Part shown: in pieces, positions 1 to 6,204 of the stretch
Layout of the letters: each line of letters opens with the position of its first letter
How positions within the stretch are numbered: position 1 is the first letter of the stretch
From: Syntrophomonadaceae bacterium
Lineage (GTDB): Bacteria > Bacillota > Syntrophomonadia > Syntrophomonadales > Syntrophomonadaceae
DNA length: 14,651 nt
Assembly: GCA_031265005.1 (NCBI GenBank)
Contig: JAISDD010000179.1
Span: 1-14,651, forward strand
Reading direction: 5' to 3'
Translations under genes and position numbers: made by a program
The notes under the pieces: model-generated
What the model was told of the DNA's origin: nothing
Databases searched by the model: none
Seen by the model: only the letters and a program-made list of their open reading frames with translations

Positions 1-230
1 TCCTGACTGGGCAAATAACTAAATGGTCTTAAAAACCCATAACCATCATTCATTATTTCCAATACTCCCTGTGCCTGCAATAATTCATCCGCTTTAGTTA
101 ACGCTTTTGTAATTTCAAATATCAATTCCTTTTTGCGCAACTTGGAATAGCCTGACAACCCCAGATCACGGGCAATTTGGTATAATTCCAGCATGGTTTT
201 GTTTTCTAGCTCAGAAATCGAGATATGCAA
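1..230 (-). CDS. rho: Transcription termination factor Rho, N-terminal fragment (runs off the window edge)
   Basis: Rho is a hexameric RNA-dependent ATPase/helicase that ends transcription. Only the first 76 codons are visible. Residues about 7-45 form the Rho N-terminal helical domain (ELENKTMLELYQIARDLG, then SGYSKLRKKELIFEI). Residues about 57-71 begin the cold-shock-like RNA-binding domain (GVLEIMNDGYGFLRP), a hallmark of Rho. The start is TTG, chosen because GAAAGGAG lies 7 bases upstream (245-238) and no ATG sits in a comparable position. The gene lies downstream of glpX in the same direction, as in many Firmicutes, but a 255-base gap with a promoter-like box suggests it can be transcribed on its own. 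The family assignment is firm; the rest of the gene is outside the window. Confidence 0.93.
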   Translation of the reverse strand, partial: MHISISELENKTMLELYQIARDLGLSGYSKLRKKELIFEITKALTKADELLQAQGVLEIMNDGYGFLRPFSYLPSQ

Positions 231-237
231 TTTTTTT

Positions 238-245
238 CTCCTTTC
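238..245 (-). promoter_or_regulatory. Ribosome binding site of rho (decides a TTG start)
   Basis: GAAAGGAG is followed by seven A residues and then TTG. The site supports TTG at 230 as the start of rho, with Rho-domain sequence beginning a few residues later. Confidence 0.75.
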
Positions 246-421
246 AAATTTGCAGTTTGCATTATCATTATTAGGTATTTTAATTTACACGCAACGATAT
301 GTTTTTTAAATAAAAAAGCCTCTATAAATTGGTGTTTTGCCGGTCTATTATTTATAACAGAGATTAATTATTAATAGTAGGCAGGATTACAGCAGGTATC
401 TATACATGTTTTCTATATTAA

Positions 422-450
422 ATTATACACAAATAAAAACAATATGAAAC
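422..450 (-). promoter_or_regulatory. Candidate promoter for rho
   Basis: A perfect TATAAT lies at 427-422 on the minus strand. Seventeen bases upstream is GTTTCA, a poor match to TTGACA (3 of 6). Transcription from here would start near 415 and leave a leader of about 185 bases before rho. The region is very AT-rich, so a chance TATAAT is possible. The leader also holds a weak AT-rich inverted repeat (CTATTA ... TAATAG, about 346-378) but no convincing intrinsic terminator. Confidence 0.4.
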
Positions 451-485
451 CATTTTATGTATTATTTTTGCAACAAATTATTTTA

Positions 486-1478
486 TTATCTGGCATTTAT
501 GCGCCAATTTATTCTTTTATCTTTAAATAACGGCTTTTTATTTAAATTATGAGTAGCTTCTATAATCCTCACCGTGCCCGAAGTACTGCGCATAACCAAC
601 GTCTGCGTAATAGCCGTATTTTTATGATACCTTACTCCTTTTAATAAGTGAGAATCCGTTATCCCCGTAGCTGAAAAAATCACGTCATCTGAACGCACCA
701 ATTCATCAATATTGAATATTTTGTTTATGTCATTTATGCCCATTTTTTTACACCGTTCTATCTCAGCTTCATCTTCAGGATAAAGGCGGGCTTGAAAATC
801 ACCGCCCATACATTTTAAAGCGGCTGCCGTTATTACCCCTTCCGGAGCTCCTCCAATCCCCAGCATTAAATCTACTCCTGAATCTTCAAAAGCGGTAGCT
901 ACCCCAGGGGATACATCTCCGTCTGAAATCAGCATTATCCGCGCTCCAGCTTGGCGCGCTTCTTCAACAATTTTCTGATGACGCGGCCGGTCTAAAATTA
1001 CTACCGTAACTTCATGCACCGACTTCTTCAGAGCTTTCGCTACTTCCTGTATATTCTCTTTCGTAGAAGCTTCTAAATGTATACGGCCTTTGGCCTCTGT
1101 TCCGGCAGCTATTTTATCCATATACATATCGGGCGCGTGGAGTAAATTCCCTTTGGGCGCGATAGCTAAAACCGCAATAGCGCCGTTCAATCCTTTGGAT
1201 ACTATAGCAGTACCTTCCAAAGGGTCAACCGCTATATCCACAGTTGGAGGTCCTCCCGTTCCAACCTTTTCACCTATGTACAGCATAGGGGCTTCATCCA
1301 TTTCCCCTTCCCCTATCACTACCGTTCCCTCCACATGAACAGTATCAAACATAACTCTCATTGCCGCCACAGCTGCTCCGTCAGCCGCTTCTTTATCTCC
1401 CTTTCCTACCCACTGCGAAGCTGCTAAAGCAGCGGCTTCAGTAACCCTGGCAAATTCCAGCGCTAACTCTCGTTCCAA
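486..1478 (-). CDS. glpX: Class II fructose-1,6-bisphosphatase (GlpX type)
   Basis: It hydrolyses fructose-1,6-bisphosphate to fructose-6-phosphate, the gluconeogenic step, in the cytoplasm. The product is 330 residues, the normal length for GlpX. Metal- and phosphate-binding motifs are clear: IGEGEMDEAPML, then VDIAVDPLEGT (the acidic DPLEGT motif of lithium-sensitive phosphatases), then ISDGDVSPGVATA and LGIGGAPEGVITAAAL. The open frame extends five codons upstream to a GTG, but GGAGGAG lies inside that extension, six bases before a TTG. Starting at the TTG gives MERELALEFARVTEAA, the usual GlpX N-terminus, so I use TTG at 1478. It follows tal after about 70 bases and is probably cotranscribed with fba and tal. 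The final ten or so residues (KRINWRINAR) look lineage-specific. Family assignment is firm; the start is well supported. Confidence 0.95.
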   Translation of the reverse strand: MERELALEFARVTEAAALAASQWVGKGDKEAADGAAVAAMRVMFDTVHVEGTVVIGEGEMDEAPMLYIGEKVGTGGPPTVDIAVDPLEGTAIVSKGLNGAIAVLAIAPKGNLLHAPDMYMDKIAAGTEAKGRIHLEASTKENIQEVAKALKKSVHEVTVVILDRPRHQKIVEEARQAGARIMLISDGDVSPGVATAFEDSGVDLMLGIGGAPEGVITAAALKCMGGDFQARLYPEDEAEIERCKKMGINDINKIFNIDELVRSDDVIFSATGITDSHLLKGVRYHKNTAITQTLVMRSTSGTVRIIEATHNLNKKPLFKDKRINWRINAR

Positions 1479-1484
1479 TTCCCA

Positions 1485-1491
1485 CTCCTCC
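1485..1491 (-). promoter_or_regulatory. Ribosome binding site of glpX, inside the longest open frame
   Basis: GGAGGAG is followed by TGGGAA and then TTG. A GTG two bases upstream of the motif would place the site inside the coding frame, so the motif argues for the TTG at 1478 rather than the GTG at 1493. Confidence 0.8.
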
Positions 1492-1547
1492 ACTTCATTA
1501 TATTAAGCGCATCTCCCATACGAAAAAGTTTTATTATCGCTTTTCTT

Positions 1548-2198
1548 TTAATCATCATTCACAGCGGCTTCCCAGTCCCTTTTAAACCTGGCTATACCTT
1601 CTTCCGTCTGCGGATGAAAAATTATTTGTTTAATAATATTGAATGGTATGGTGCTTATATGAGCCCCTAGCTTTGAAGAAGCCAGCACATGGCCCGGATG
1701 CCTTATGCTGGCTGATATAATCTGAGTTCTTATGTTCCCTTGCTGAAAAATCCTGATTATATCGGCTAACAGGTTAATTCCTTCGTGGCTCACATCATCA
1801 ATTCTGCCGATAAAAGGGCTGACATATGAAGCTCCTGCTCTAGCGGCTAACAAAGCTTGATTAGCGGAAAATACCAAAGTCGCGTTAGTTTTTATACCTA
1901 ACCCGTTAAGCCTGGCGATAGCTTTCAATCCTTCAAAACAAACCGGAATTTTAACTACCACATTAGGATGTAAAGCCGCCAATATTTTAGCTTCCTCCAG
2001 CATAGACCAATAATCTCCGCTGATTACTTCAGCGCTTACCGGCCCGTCTACAAGAGCGCAAATATCCCGTATGACTTGATGGTAATCTTTTTTTTCTTTA
2101 GCCACTAAAGTGGGATTAGTAGTAACCCCGGATAAAAATCCCAGCTCATGTATTTCTTTTATCTCTTCAATATTAGCTGAATCTATAAAAATTAACAA
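1548..2198 (-). CDS. tal: Transaldolase, small TalC/FSA-like subfamily
   Basis: It transfers a dihydroxyacetone unit between sugar phosphates in the non-oxidative pentose phosphate branch. The product is 216 residues, the usual size of the short Firmicute transaldolases. The Schiff-base lysine is K83 in VVKIPVC; D6 (FIDSAN), N28 (TTNPTL) and the TNATLVFS strand complete the active-site set. E57 (SAEVIS) and F129 (YVSPFIGRIDD) are the residues typical of true transaldolases; the fructose-6-phosphate aldolase branch has Gln and Tyr there. I therefore infer transaldolase rather than aldolase activity. The start is TTG, seven bases after AGGAGGG; a nearby ATG is out of frame. It lies about 63 bases after fba, with a hairpin in the gap, and 69 bases before glpX. 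Confidence 0.93.
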   Translation of the reverse strand: MLIFIDSANIEEIKEIHELGFLSGVTTNPTLVAKEKKDYHQVIRDICALVDGPVSAEVISGDYWSMLEEAKILAALHPNVVVKIPVCFEGLKAIARLNGLGIKTNATLVFSANQALLAARAGASYVSPFIGRIDDVSHEGINLLADIIRIFQQGNIRTQIISASIRHPGHVLASSKLGAHISTIPFNIIKQIIFHPQTEEGIARFKRDWEAAVNDD

Positions 2199-2222
2199 AG
2201 TACATCCCTCCTGTAATCAAGG

Positions 2223-2244
2223 AAAATATGGCGTAATCCATATT
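2223..2244 (-). terminator. Hairpin with T tail between fba and tal
   Basis: On the minus strand AATATGG and CCATATT form a perfect 7-base-pair stem around the 6-base loop ATTACG, running directly into a TTTT run and then CC. It begins 17 bases after the fba stop. The stem is short and has only two G-C pairs, so it may be a leaky attenuator, an RNA-processing site or a 3'-end stabiliser rather than a full terminator. tal and glpX have no clear promoter of their own, which favours partial read-through. Confidence 0.4.
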
Positions 2245-2261
2245 AAACGCCAGTCATGTTT

Positions 2262-3116
2262 TCAAGCCTTATTGCTGCTGCCAAAAACCTTTATTTTATC
2301 CCTGATCACTTCAATCGCCGCCTGACGGGCCGGCCCTAAAATTTTTCGCGGATCTATTTCATCAGGCTTTTCAGTCAAAACTTCCCTCATTTTACTTACA
2401 AATATTTCTCTTATATTCGTATCAATATTTACTTTACACACTCCCAATTCTATCGTACGCCTTACCGAATCATCCGGAACTCCGGAAGATCCGTGCAATA
2501 CTATAGGAATGTTGACTAATTTTTTTATCTTTTCCAGCCGCGCGAAATCCAATTGGGGAATACCTTTATACTGGCCATGAGCGGTACCGATGGCTATCGC
2601 TAAGCTCTCCACTTGCGTTTGTTCCGCAAAATATCTAGCTTCCTCCGGGTCGGTAAACATCGCTTCTTTTTCACTGACATGGACTTGATCTTCTGTCCCT
2701 CCGATTTTACCTAATTCCGCTTCAACTGAAACGCCGATAGGACGAGCTATTTCCAAAACTTTTTTAGTAACGGCTATATTTTCTTCCAGCGTTAATTTGG
2801 AGCCGTCATACATCACTGATGAAAAGCCGCTGCGGACACAACGTATTATCTGCTCAAAATCCGTACCATGATCCAGATGCAGAGCCACCGGCACCGTCGC
2901 TTTGTAAGCCGCCGTCTTCACTAATCCTGTAATATAATCCAACCCTGCATAACTGATAGCGCCTTGGCTGGCTTGCATAATCACCGGAGCTCGTTCCAAT
3001 TCCGCGGCTTCAACTATAGCCTGAACTATTTCCATGTTATTAGCGTTAAAAGCCCCCACCGCATAACGTCCACGATCCGCTTCAGCCAAAAGCTCGCTTA
3101 CTCCCACATAAGACAC
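2262..3116 (-). CDS. fba: Class II fructose-1,6-bisphosphate aldolase
   Basis: It interconverts fructose-1,6-bisphosphate with dihydroxyacetone phosphate and glyceraldehyde-3-phosphate, using Zn, in the cytoplasm. The product is 284 residues, normal for the Firmicute class IIB enzyme. Catalytic and zinc-binding residues are visible: ALHLDHG gives D82 and H83, AIGTAHG gives H180, and IVLHGSSG gives H208. E134 lies in VEAELGKIGG and the phosphate loop in NIDTNIR (about 230-236). The start is GTG with AAGGAG nine bases upstream; an overlapping ATG two bases earlier is out of frame. It heads the fba-tal-glpX group, preceded by a 366-base spacer in which I cannot place a promoter with confidence. 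Assignment is firm. Confidence 0.96.
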   Translation of the reverse strand: MSYVGVSELLAEADRGRYAVGAFNANNMEIVQAIVEAAELERAPVIMQASQGAISYAGLDYITGLVKTAAYKATVPVALHLDHGTDFEQIIRCVRSGFSSVMYDGSKLTLEENIAVTKKVLEIARPIGVSVEAELGKIGGTEDQVHVSEKEAMFTDPEEARYFAEQTQVESLAIAIGTAHGQYKGIPQLDFARLEKIKKLVNIPIVLHGSSGVPDDSVRRTIELGVCKVNIDTNIREIFVSKMREVLTEKPDEIDPRKILGPARQAAIEVIRDKIKVFGSSNKA

Positions 3117-3289
3117 ATTTTGTCACTCCTTATCACATTTGTATACATTAACATTATTTTTCTATTGCCCGATGTTTATCCATCCGCCATATCTGCGGCG
3201 CTGTTAAACCAAACATGCAATATTAAAAAGTTTACCACTTTAGCTTCCGCTGCCGCCGCCCAAACTTATTGGAGAAAATCTTCCCCGCT

Positions 3290-3418
3290 TTAAATGCGTT
3301 CATGATTTATACAAGCATCAAAACTCAGCGGGACAAGGATAATTTTATAAACTTCCCGCTCCGCCTGTTGAAATACTTTTTTCAGCAATTTCAGAAACAT
3401 CTTTTGAGCATCTATCAT
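3290..3418 (-). CDS. Short 42-codon open frame in the fba leader, doubtful
   Basis: An ATG frame of 42 codons begins MIDAQKMFLKLLKKVFQQ and ends CINHERI. The first half would be an amphipathic, lysine-rich helix. I recognise no family. The bases before the ATG (GTGTAGGGGTATTAAACACAGCTTT) lack a properly spaced ribosome binding site, unlike every other gene here, and the inverted repeat at 3327-3360 lies within the frame. It is more likely a chance frame or leader sequence than a gene; it is listed because it fills part of an otherwise empty stretch. Confidence 0.15.
   Translation of the reverse strand: MIDAQKMFLKLLKKVFQQAEREVYKIILVPLSFDACINHERI
3327..3360 (-). repeat. Inverted repeat in the fba upstream spacer
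   Basis: AGCGGGA and TCCCGCT form a perfect 7-base-pair stem around a 20-base AT-rich loop. On the minus strand it is followed by GAGTTTTGATG, a poor T tract, so it could be a weak terminator for the upstream envelope genes or a leader structure. The large loop makes it a low-grade candidate. Confidence 0.3.
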
Positions 3419-3482
3419 AAAGCTGTGTTTAATACCCCTACACCTTACATCCTCGTTTTTAGCTTTAAAACTTATTGCGCCC

Positions 3483-4061
3483 CTAAAATAAGGACCCTAA
3501 AAACGTCCCTGCTATAATTATTATTATCACGCTTAAAATAAATATGATGACCGGGCTTAAAAAAAGAGCTAACGCTTGTTCAGTTCTAATCTCCAAAACT
3601 GTTTTTATGGATATTACCTGCAATACCAATACCCAAATAAAAGTGAAAACCGCAAAAAAAGTCCCCAGCCGGTTTAATCCCATGTATGCCATTGCCAGTT
3701 TAAGTCCTGCTCCCAAAGCGCCAGGCAAAGCCGCAAAGCAGAAAGTAATCAGCAATCCCAACGTGTCCTTTTTTTTATAAAACAAATCCGCCAATAAAGA
3801 TATAAACCCTACCATCAAAAAAAGCGTTAACAAATAAAATATTAATTTCCCGCTCCAATAAAAACCTAAAATCACCTTAGGCAAAGTAAAAAGAAACGCT
3901 CCGTTTTGAACTGCCAGCGCATGGCCGATAATGCTCTGCACCAGCATAATTATCAGAAAAAAAGCTATCGCCCACCCTGTCTTTTTTCTGTCTGAGCGCA
4001 GGTCAGTAAAGGTTTCTTTAGGAGTAAACACTACTCCATATATAATATCGTTTATACTCAT
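3483..4061 (-). CDS. Yip1-family integral membrane protein
   Basis: The product is 192 residues with about five hydrophobic segments: roughly 29-50, 55-70, 73-94, 103-126 and 130-150, plus a final very hydrophobic stretch from about 165 rich in Ile. The N-terminal FTPKETFTDLRSDRKK, a short amphipathic segment with a Pro-x-Glu-Thr-Phe core before the first membrane span, is typical of bacterial Yip1-domain proteins. The molecular function of these is not well known. The start is ATG with AAGGAA seven bases upstream. It begins 22 bases after the sppA stop, so it is very likely the last gene of the envelope operon. Assignment to Yip1 is from overall character and the N-terminal motif; moderately sure. 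Confidence 0.7.
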   Translation of the reverse strand: MSINDIIYGVVFTPKETFTDLRSDRKKTGWAIAFFLIIMLVQSIIGHALAVQNGAFLFTLPKVILGFYWSGKLIFYLLTLFLMVGFISLLADLFYKKKDTLGLLITFCFAALPGALGAGLKLAMAYMGLNRLGTFFAVFTFIWVLVLQVISIKTVLEIRTEQALALFLSPVIIFILSVIIIIIAGTFLGSLF

Positions 4062-4083
4062 GAAAACATTCCTTTAATAAAAT

Positions 4084-5001
4084 CTAAATTTTCAGATTCC
4101 ATCCGTTTCCCGTTTTTAACCAATCTGCCAGGTTTGTTTTATACGGGAAGTTAAAATATTCCCAAAATTCATTGCCATTTATTATTTCAACTCCGGCGTC
4201 ATTCGGCAAATTAGCTAACTCTTTCGCTTTATCAAGCGCATCATAATAATTGCCCAGTCCATCTATTAATCCCAAATTTAAAGCCTGCCGGCCTGTAAAA
4301 ACTCTGCCGTCAGCTATTTCCAAAAGTTTTTCCGTTTCTATTTTATCACCGCGGCCAGCCTGCACTTTGTCTAAAAACTGCTGATAAGTATCTTGAATCA
4401 TGGCATCAAACATTTGCAGTTCTCCTTCGGTTAAATCGCGCGCGCTGGAGCCCATATCTTTGAATTCCCCGCTTTTTAAAACTTCCATTCTTATGCCTAG
4501 TTTCTCGTAAAGGTCCTGTAAATTAGCCCATTCCATAATCACACCGATACTGCCGGTCAAAGTAGTCCCATTAGCCATGATAAAATCAGAGCCGCTCGCA
4601 ATCCAATATCCTCCCGAAGCACAAGCCTCTCCCATAGAGGTAATGATAATTTTACCGCTTTGTTTTAATCTGTCCAGTTCGATGCCAATCTCCTGAGAAG
4701 CGGCGCTGCTTCCGCCCGGGCTGTTAATTCTAAGAACAACAGCTTTTATATCCGGCCTTTGCGCCGTCTGGCGTATGGCTTTAACAATGGCTCTGGAACC
4801 AGAAGCGCTTCCTCCTAATATACTGATGGTTTCATTCTCGCTAATAACTCCGTTTACTTCGATAACCCCAATCTTATCTCCCGTCAATAACTTACTGGCA
4901 ACATTTTCTGTATTATTGCCAAAAAATACTTTCCACCCTGATATTATAGTCATTACGAAGAGAAATAATATGAAAGCTCCCACAAATAGTCTTTTGGCCA
5001 T
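4084..5001 (-). CDS. sppA: Signal peptide peptidase SppA, short 36K type (S49 family)
   Basis: It is a membrane-anchored serine protease that degrades remnant signal peptides at the cytoplasmic membrane. With the start chosen here it has 305 residues. Residues about 5-25 form one N-terminal membrane anchor. The Ser/Lys dyad is visible: S129 in ACASGGYWIAS and K181 in SGEFKDMGSSAR. The supporting motif RINSPGGSSAAS (about 91-102) and the TGSIGVI strand (about 149-155) are also present. The longest frame starts at a TTG five codons upstream, but AAGGAG lies inside that extension, exactly six bases before ATG at 5001, so I use the ATG. Only one base separates this ATG from the racemase stop codon, which points to translational coupling. 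Assignment is firm. Confidence 0.93.
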   Translation of the reverse strand: MAKRLFVGAFILFLFVMTIISGWKVFFGNNTENVASKLLTGDKIGVIEVNGVISENETISILGGSASGSRAIVKAIRQTAQRPDIKAVVLRINSPGGSSAASQEIGIELDRLKQSGKIIITSMGEACASGGYWIASGSDFIMANGTTLTGSIGVIMEWANLQDLYEKLGIRMEVLKSGEFKDMGSSARDLTEGELQMFDAMIQDTYQQFLDKVQAGRGDKIETEKLLEIADGRVFTGRQALNLGLIDGLGNYYDALDKAKELANLPNDAGVEIINGNEFWEYFNFPYKTNLADWLKTGNGWNLKI

Positions 5002-5002
5002 T

Positions 5003-6190
5003 TTATTCTCCTTCAATTAAATAGTTAACACTGGATCCGTGCGATTTTTTACCGGCTTGGCTCTTACTGATGTAAAGGCGCAATTCACTTTCAGAGGTTA
5101 AAGTTTTTTTTATCGGCACCTCTACTTCATCTCCCACTTGCACAAAAACTTTTTTAGGAATCTCAACTAAAGCCATTTGCATGAAAACTTTCCCTTTAAT
5201 AGGGAAATATTGGCCGCGGATTTTCACATTGAAATTAAACTGCGGAATATTCAAATACCTAAAAACGCTTTTACCTAATAATTTCAGCATATCCACAAAT
5301 CCTGACGGCGGATTGGCTACTTCCAGCGCTAACCCGTCGCAGTATCCTACCGGTATCACAGCGATCTGGGCGTCTTTTTTAATCTTGTAAGTACTATTGT
5401 AGCCAATTTTACTGCCTTTTTTCAGGTTTTTCAAGGATATTATTCTGCATTTATATTTATAAGGATCCTTAAGCTCTAAAACATGAGGCAATTTCCCGGC
5501 CGGATATTGTCCCGTCAAAAGAGTTCCAATCCTGACCGCGTCTAAATGCAGGTAAGGGTACTTAATGAACACTGTACTATTCGCGCAATGTTTAATCGGT
5601 ATATGCCTTCCTGCTTCTTCTAATTTCTCGCATGTGTGTTCAAATAAAGAAAATTGTTTTTGGGTGTACCTTTCATTTTGTGCTTGCGCCATATGAGTAT
5701 ATATGCCTTCTATATAAACATATTCCTCTTCATAAGGTTCTTTCAGCAATTTAAAAATTTCTTCTGCATTACTAAATCCAAACCGCCCTAACCCGGTTTC
5801 AATTTTGAGATGAATGGTAGTCAGCATACGCAAGCGGGTTGAGAAGTAGCACACTTTTTCCCAATCTTTTAATGAAGCTATGGTTAAAGTAATATTATTT
5901 TTTATAGCTTCTGTATATTCGTCTTCGCTCAGCAACGGAGTTAAAAGCATTATATTCCCTTTAATTCCTGATTGCTTTAACTCCAACGCCTCGCCCAGAT
6001 AGGACACAGCAAAAAAACTAACTCCATTTTGATACAAGACCCGGGCTGATTCCAATGCGCCCTGTCCATAAGCGTTATTTTTTATAACAGCAATCAGCCG
6101 AATACCGTTTTCCAAACCCGACTGCACTTGCTGTAAATTGTTTTTTATCGCGTCCAAGTCTATTTCGATCCACTTATTATATTGCGTCAC
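5003..6190 (-). CDS. Alanine-racemase-fold PLP enzyme, divergent
   Basis: The product has 395 residues and the layout of a fold-III PLP racemase. PLP lysine K37 is in VIKNNAYGQG (canonical KADAYGHG). K129 and R136 are in LKIETGLGRFGF, H166 in GIYTHMAQ, S205 in HCANSTVF, R220 in AVRIG and the catalytic tyrosine Y264 in IGYNSTY; Y283 is in PVGYCDG. Thus both catalytic residues remain. Differences from standard alanine racemase: the conserved Cys-Met-Asp motif reads FMQ (336-338), and I cannot place the C-terminal inner-gate tyrosine. The substrate may be L/D-alanine or another amino acid such as serine. The start is GTG, ten bases after GGAGG. It begins 14 bases after the FemAB stop, the ribosome binding site overlapping that stop, and ends one base before sppA. 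I give no symbol because alr identity is not certain. Confidence 0.82.
   Translation of the reverse strand: MTQYNKWIEIDLDAIKNNLQQVQSGLENGIRLIAVIKNNAYGQGALESARVLYQNGVSFFAVSYLGEALELKQSGIKGNIMLLTPLLSEDEYTEAIKNNITLTIASLKDWEKVCYFSTRLRMLTTIHLKIETGLGRFGFSNAEEIFKLLKEPYEEEYVYIEGIYTHMAQAQNERYTQKQFSLFEHTCEKLEEAGRHIPIKHCANSTVFIKYPYLHLDAVRIGTLLTGQYPAGKLPHVLELKDPYKYKCRIISLKNLKKGSKIGYNSTYKIKKDAQIAVIPVGYCDGLALEVANPPSGFVDMLKLLGKSVFRYLNIPQFNFNVKIRGQYFPIKGKVFMQMALVEIPKKVFVQVGDEVEVPIKKTLTSESELRLYISKSQAGKKSHGSSVNYLIEGE
5008..5013 (-). promoter_or_regulatory. Ribosome binding site of sppA, inside the end of the upstream gene
   Basis: AAGGAG lies six bases before ATG and sits within the last codons of the racemase gene (ATT GAA GGA GAA TAA). 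It argues against the upstream TTG at 5016 as the start and favours coupled translation. Confidence 0.8.
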
Positions 6191-6204
6191 CGCTTTCCCG
6201 CCTC

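Larger units (their letters stand above)
231..485. other. Intergenic region between glpX and rho
   Basis: This 255-base AT-rich spacer carries the candidate rho promoter and the rho ribosome binding site. I see no open frame with a ribosome binding site and no GC-rich hairpin followed by T residues, so glpX transcripts may read through into rho or end by another route. In Bacillus subtilis rho is reported to be autoregulated through its leader; a long leader here would be compatible with that, but nothing in the sequence proves it. Confidence 0.6.
3117..3482. other. 366-base spacer between the Yip1-family gene and fba
   Basis: This is one of the two longest gaps. Seen on the minus strand it holds the short frame at 3418-3290, a 7-base-pair inverted repeat AGCGGGA ... 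TCCCGCT (3327-3360, 20-base loop) followed by GAGTTTTG, a looser pair AAAGCT ... AGCTTT (3419-3466), and the fba ribosome binding site AAGGAG. I see no good -35/-10 pair; TATACA just before the ribosome binding site is too close to it. There are no conserved riboswitch features that I recognise. The fba promoter probably lies here, but I cannot point to it. Confidence 0.55.

Noticed and set aside
1090..1338. Plus-strand open frames opposite glpX, argS, pyrG, racemase and others
   Set aside because: All lie antisense to well-identified genes, have no ribosome binding sites and show low-complexity composition expected of shadow frames.
1497..1502. Perfect TATAAT box just upstream of glpX on the minus strand
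   Set aside because: Transcription would start inside or after the glpX ribosome binding site, leaving no usable leader, and the -35 (TTTCGT) is poor. Likely chance in AT-rich DNA.
3483..3495. CCCTA-TTT-TAGGG hairpin at the end of the Yip1-family gene as a terminator
   Set aside because: It overlaps the stop codon and is followed by GCGCAATAAG, with no T run.
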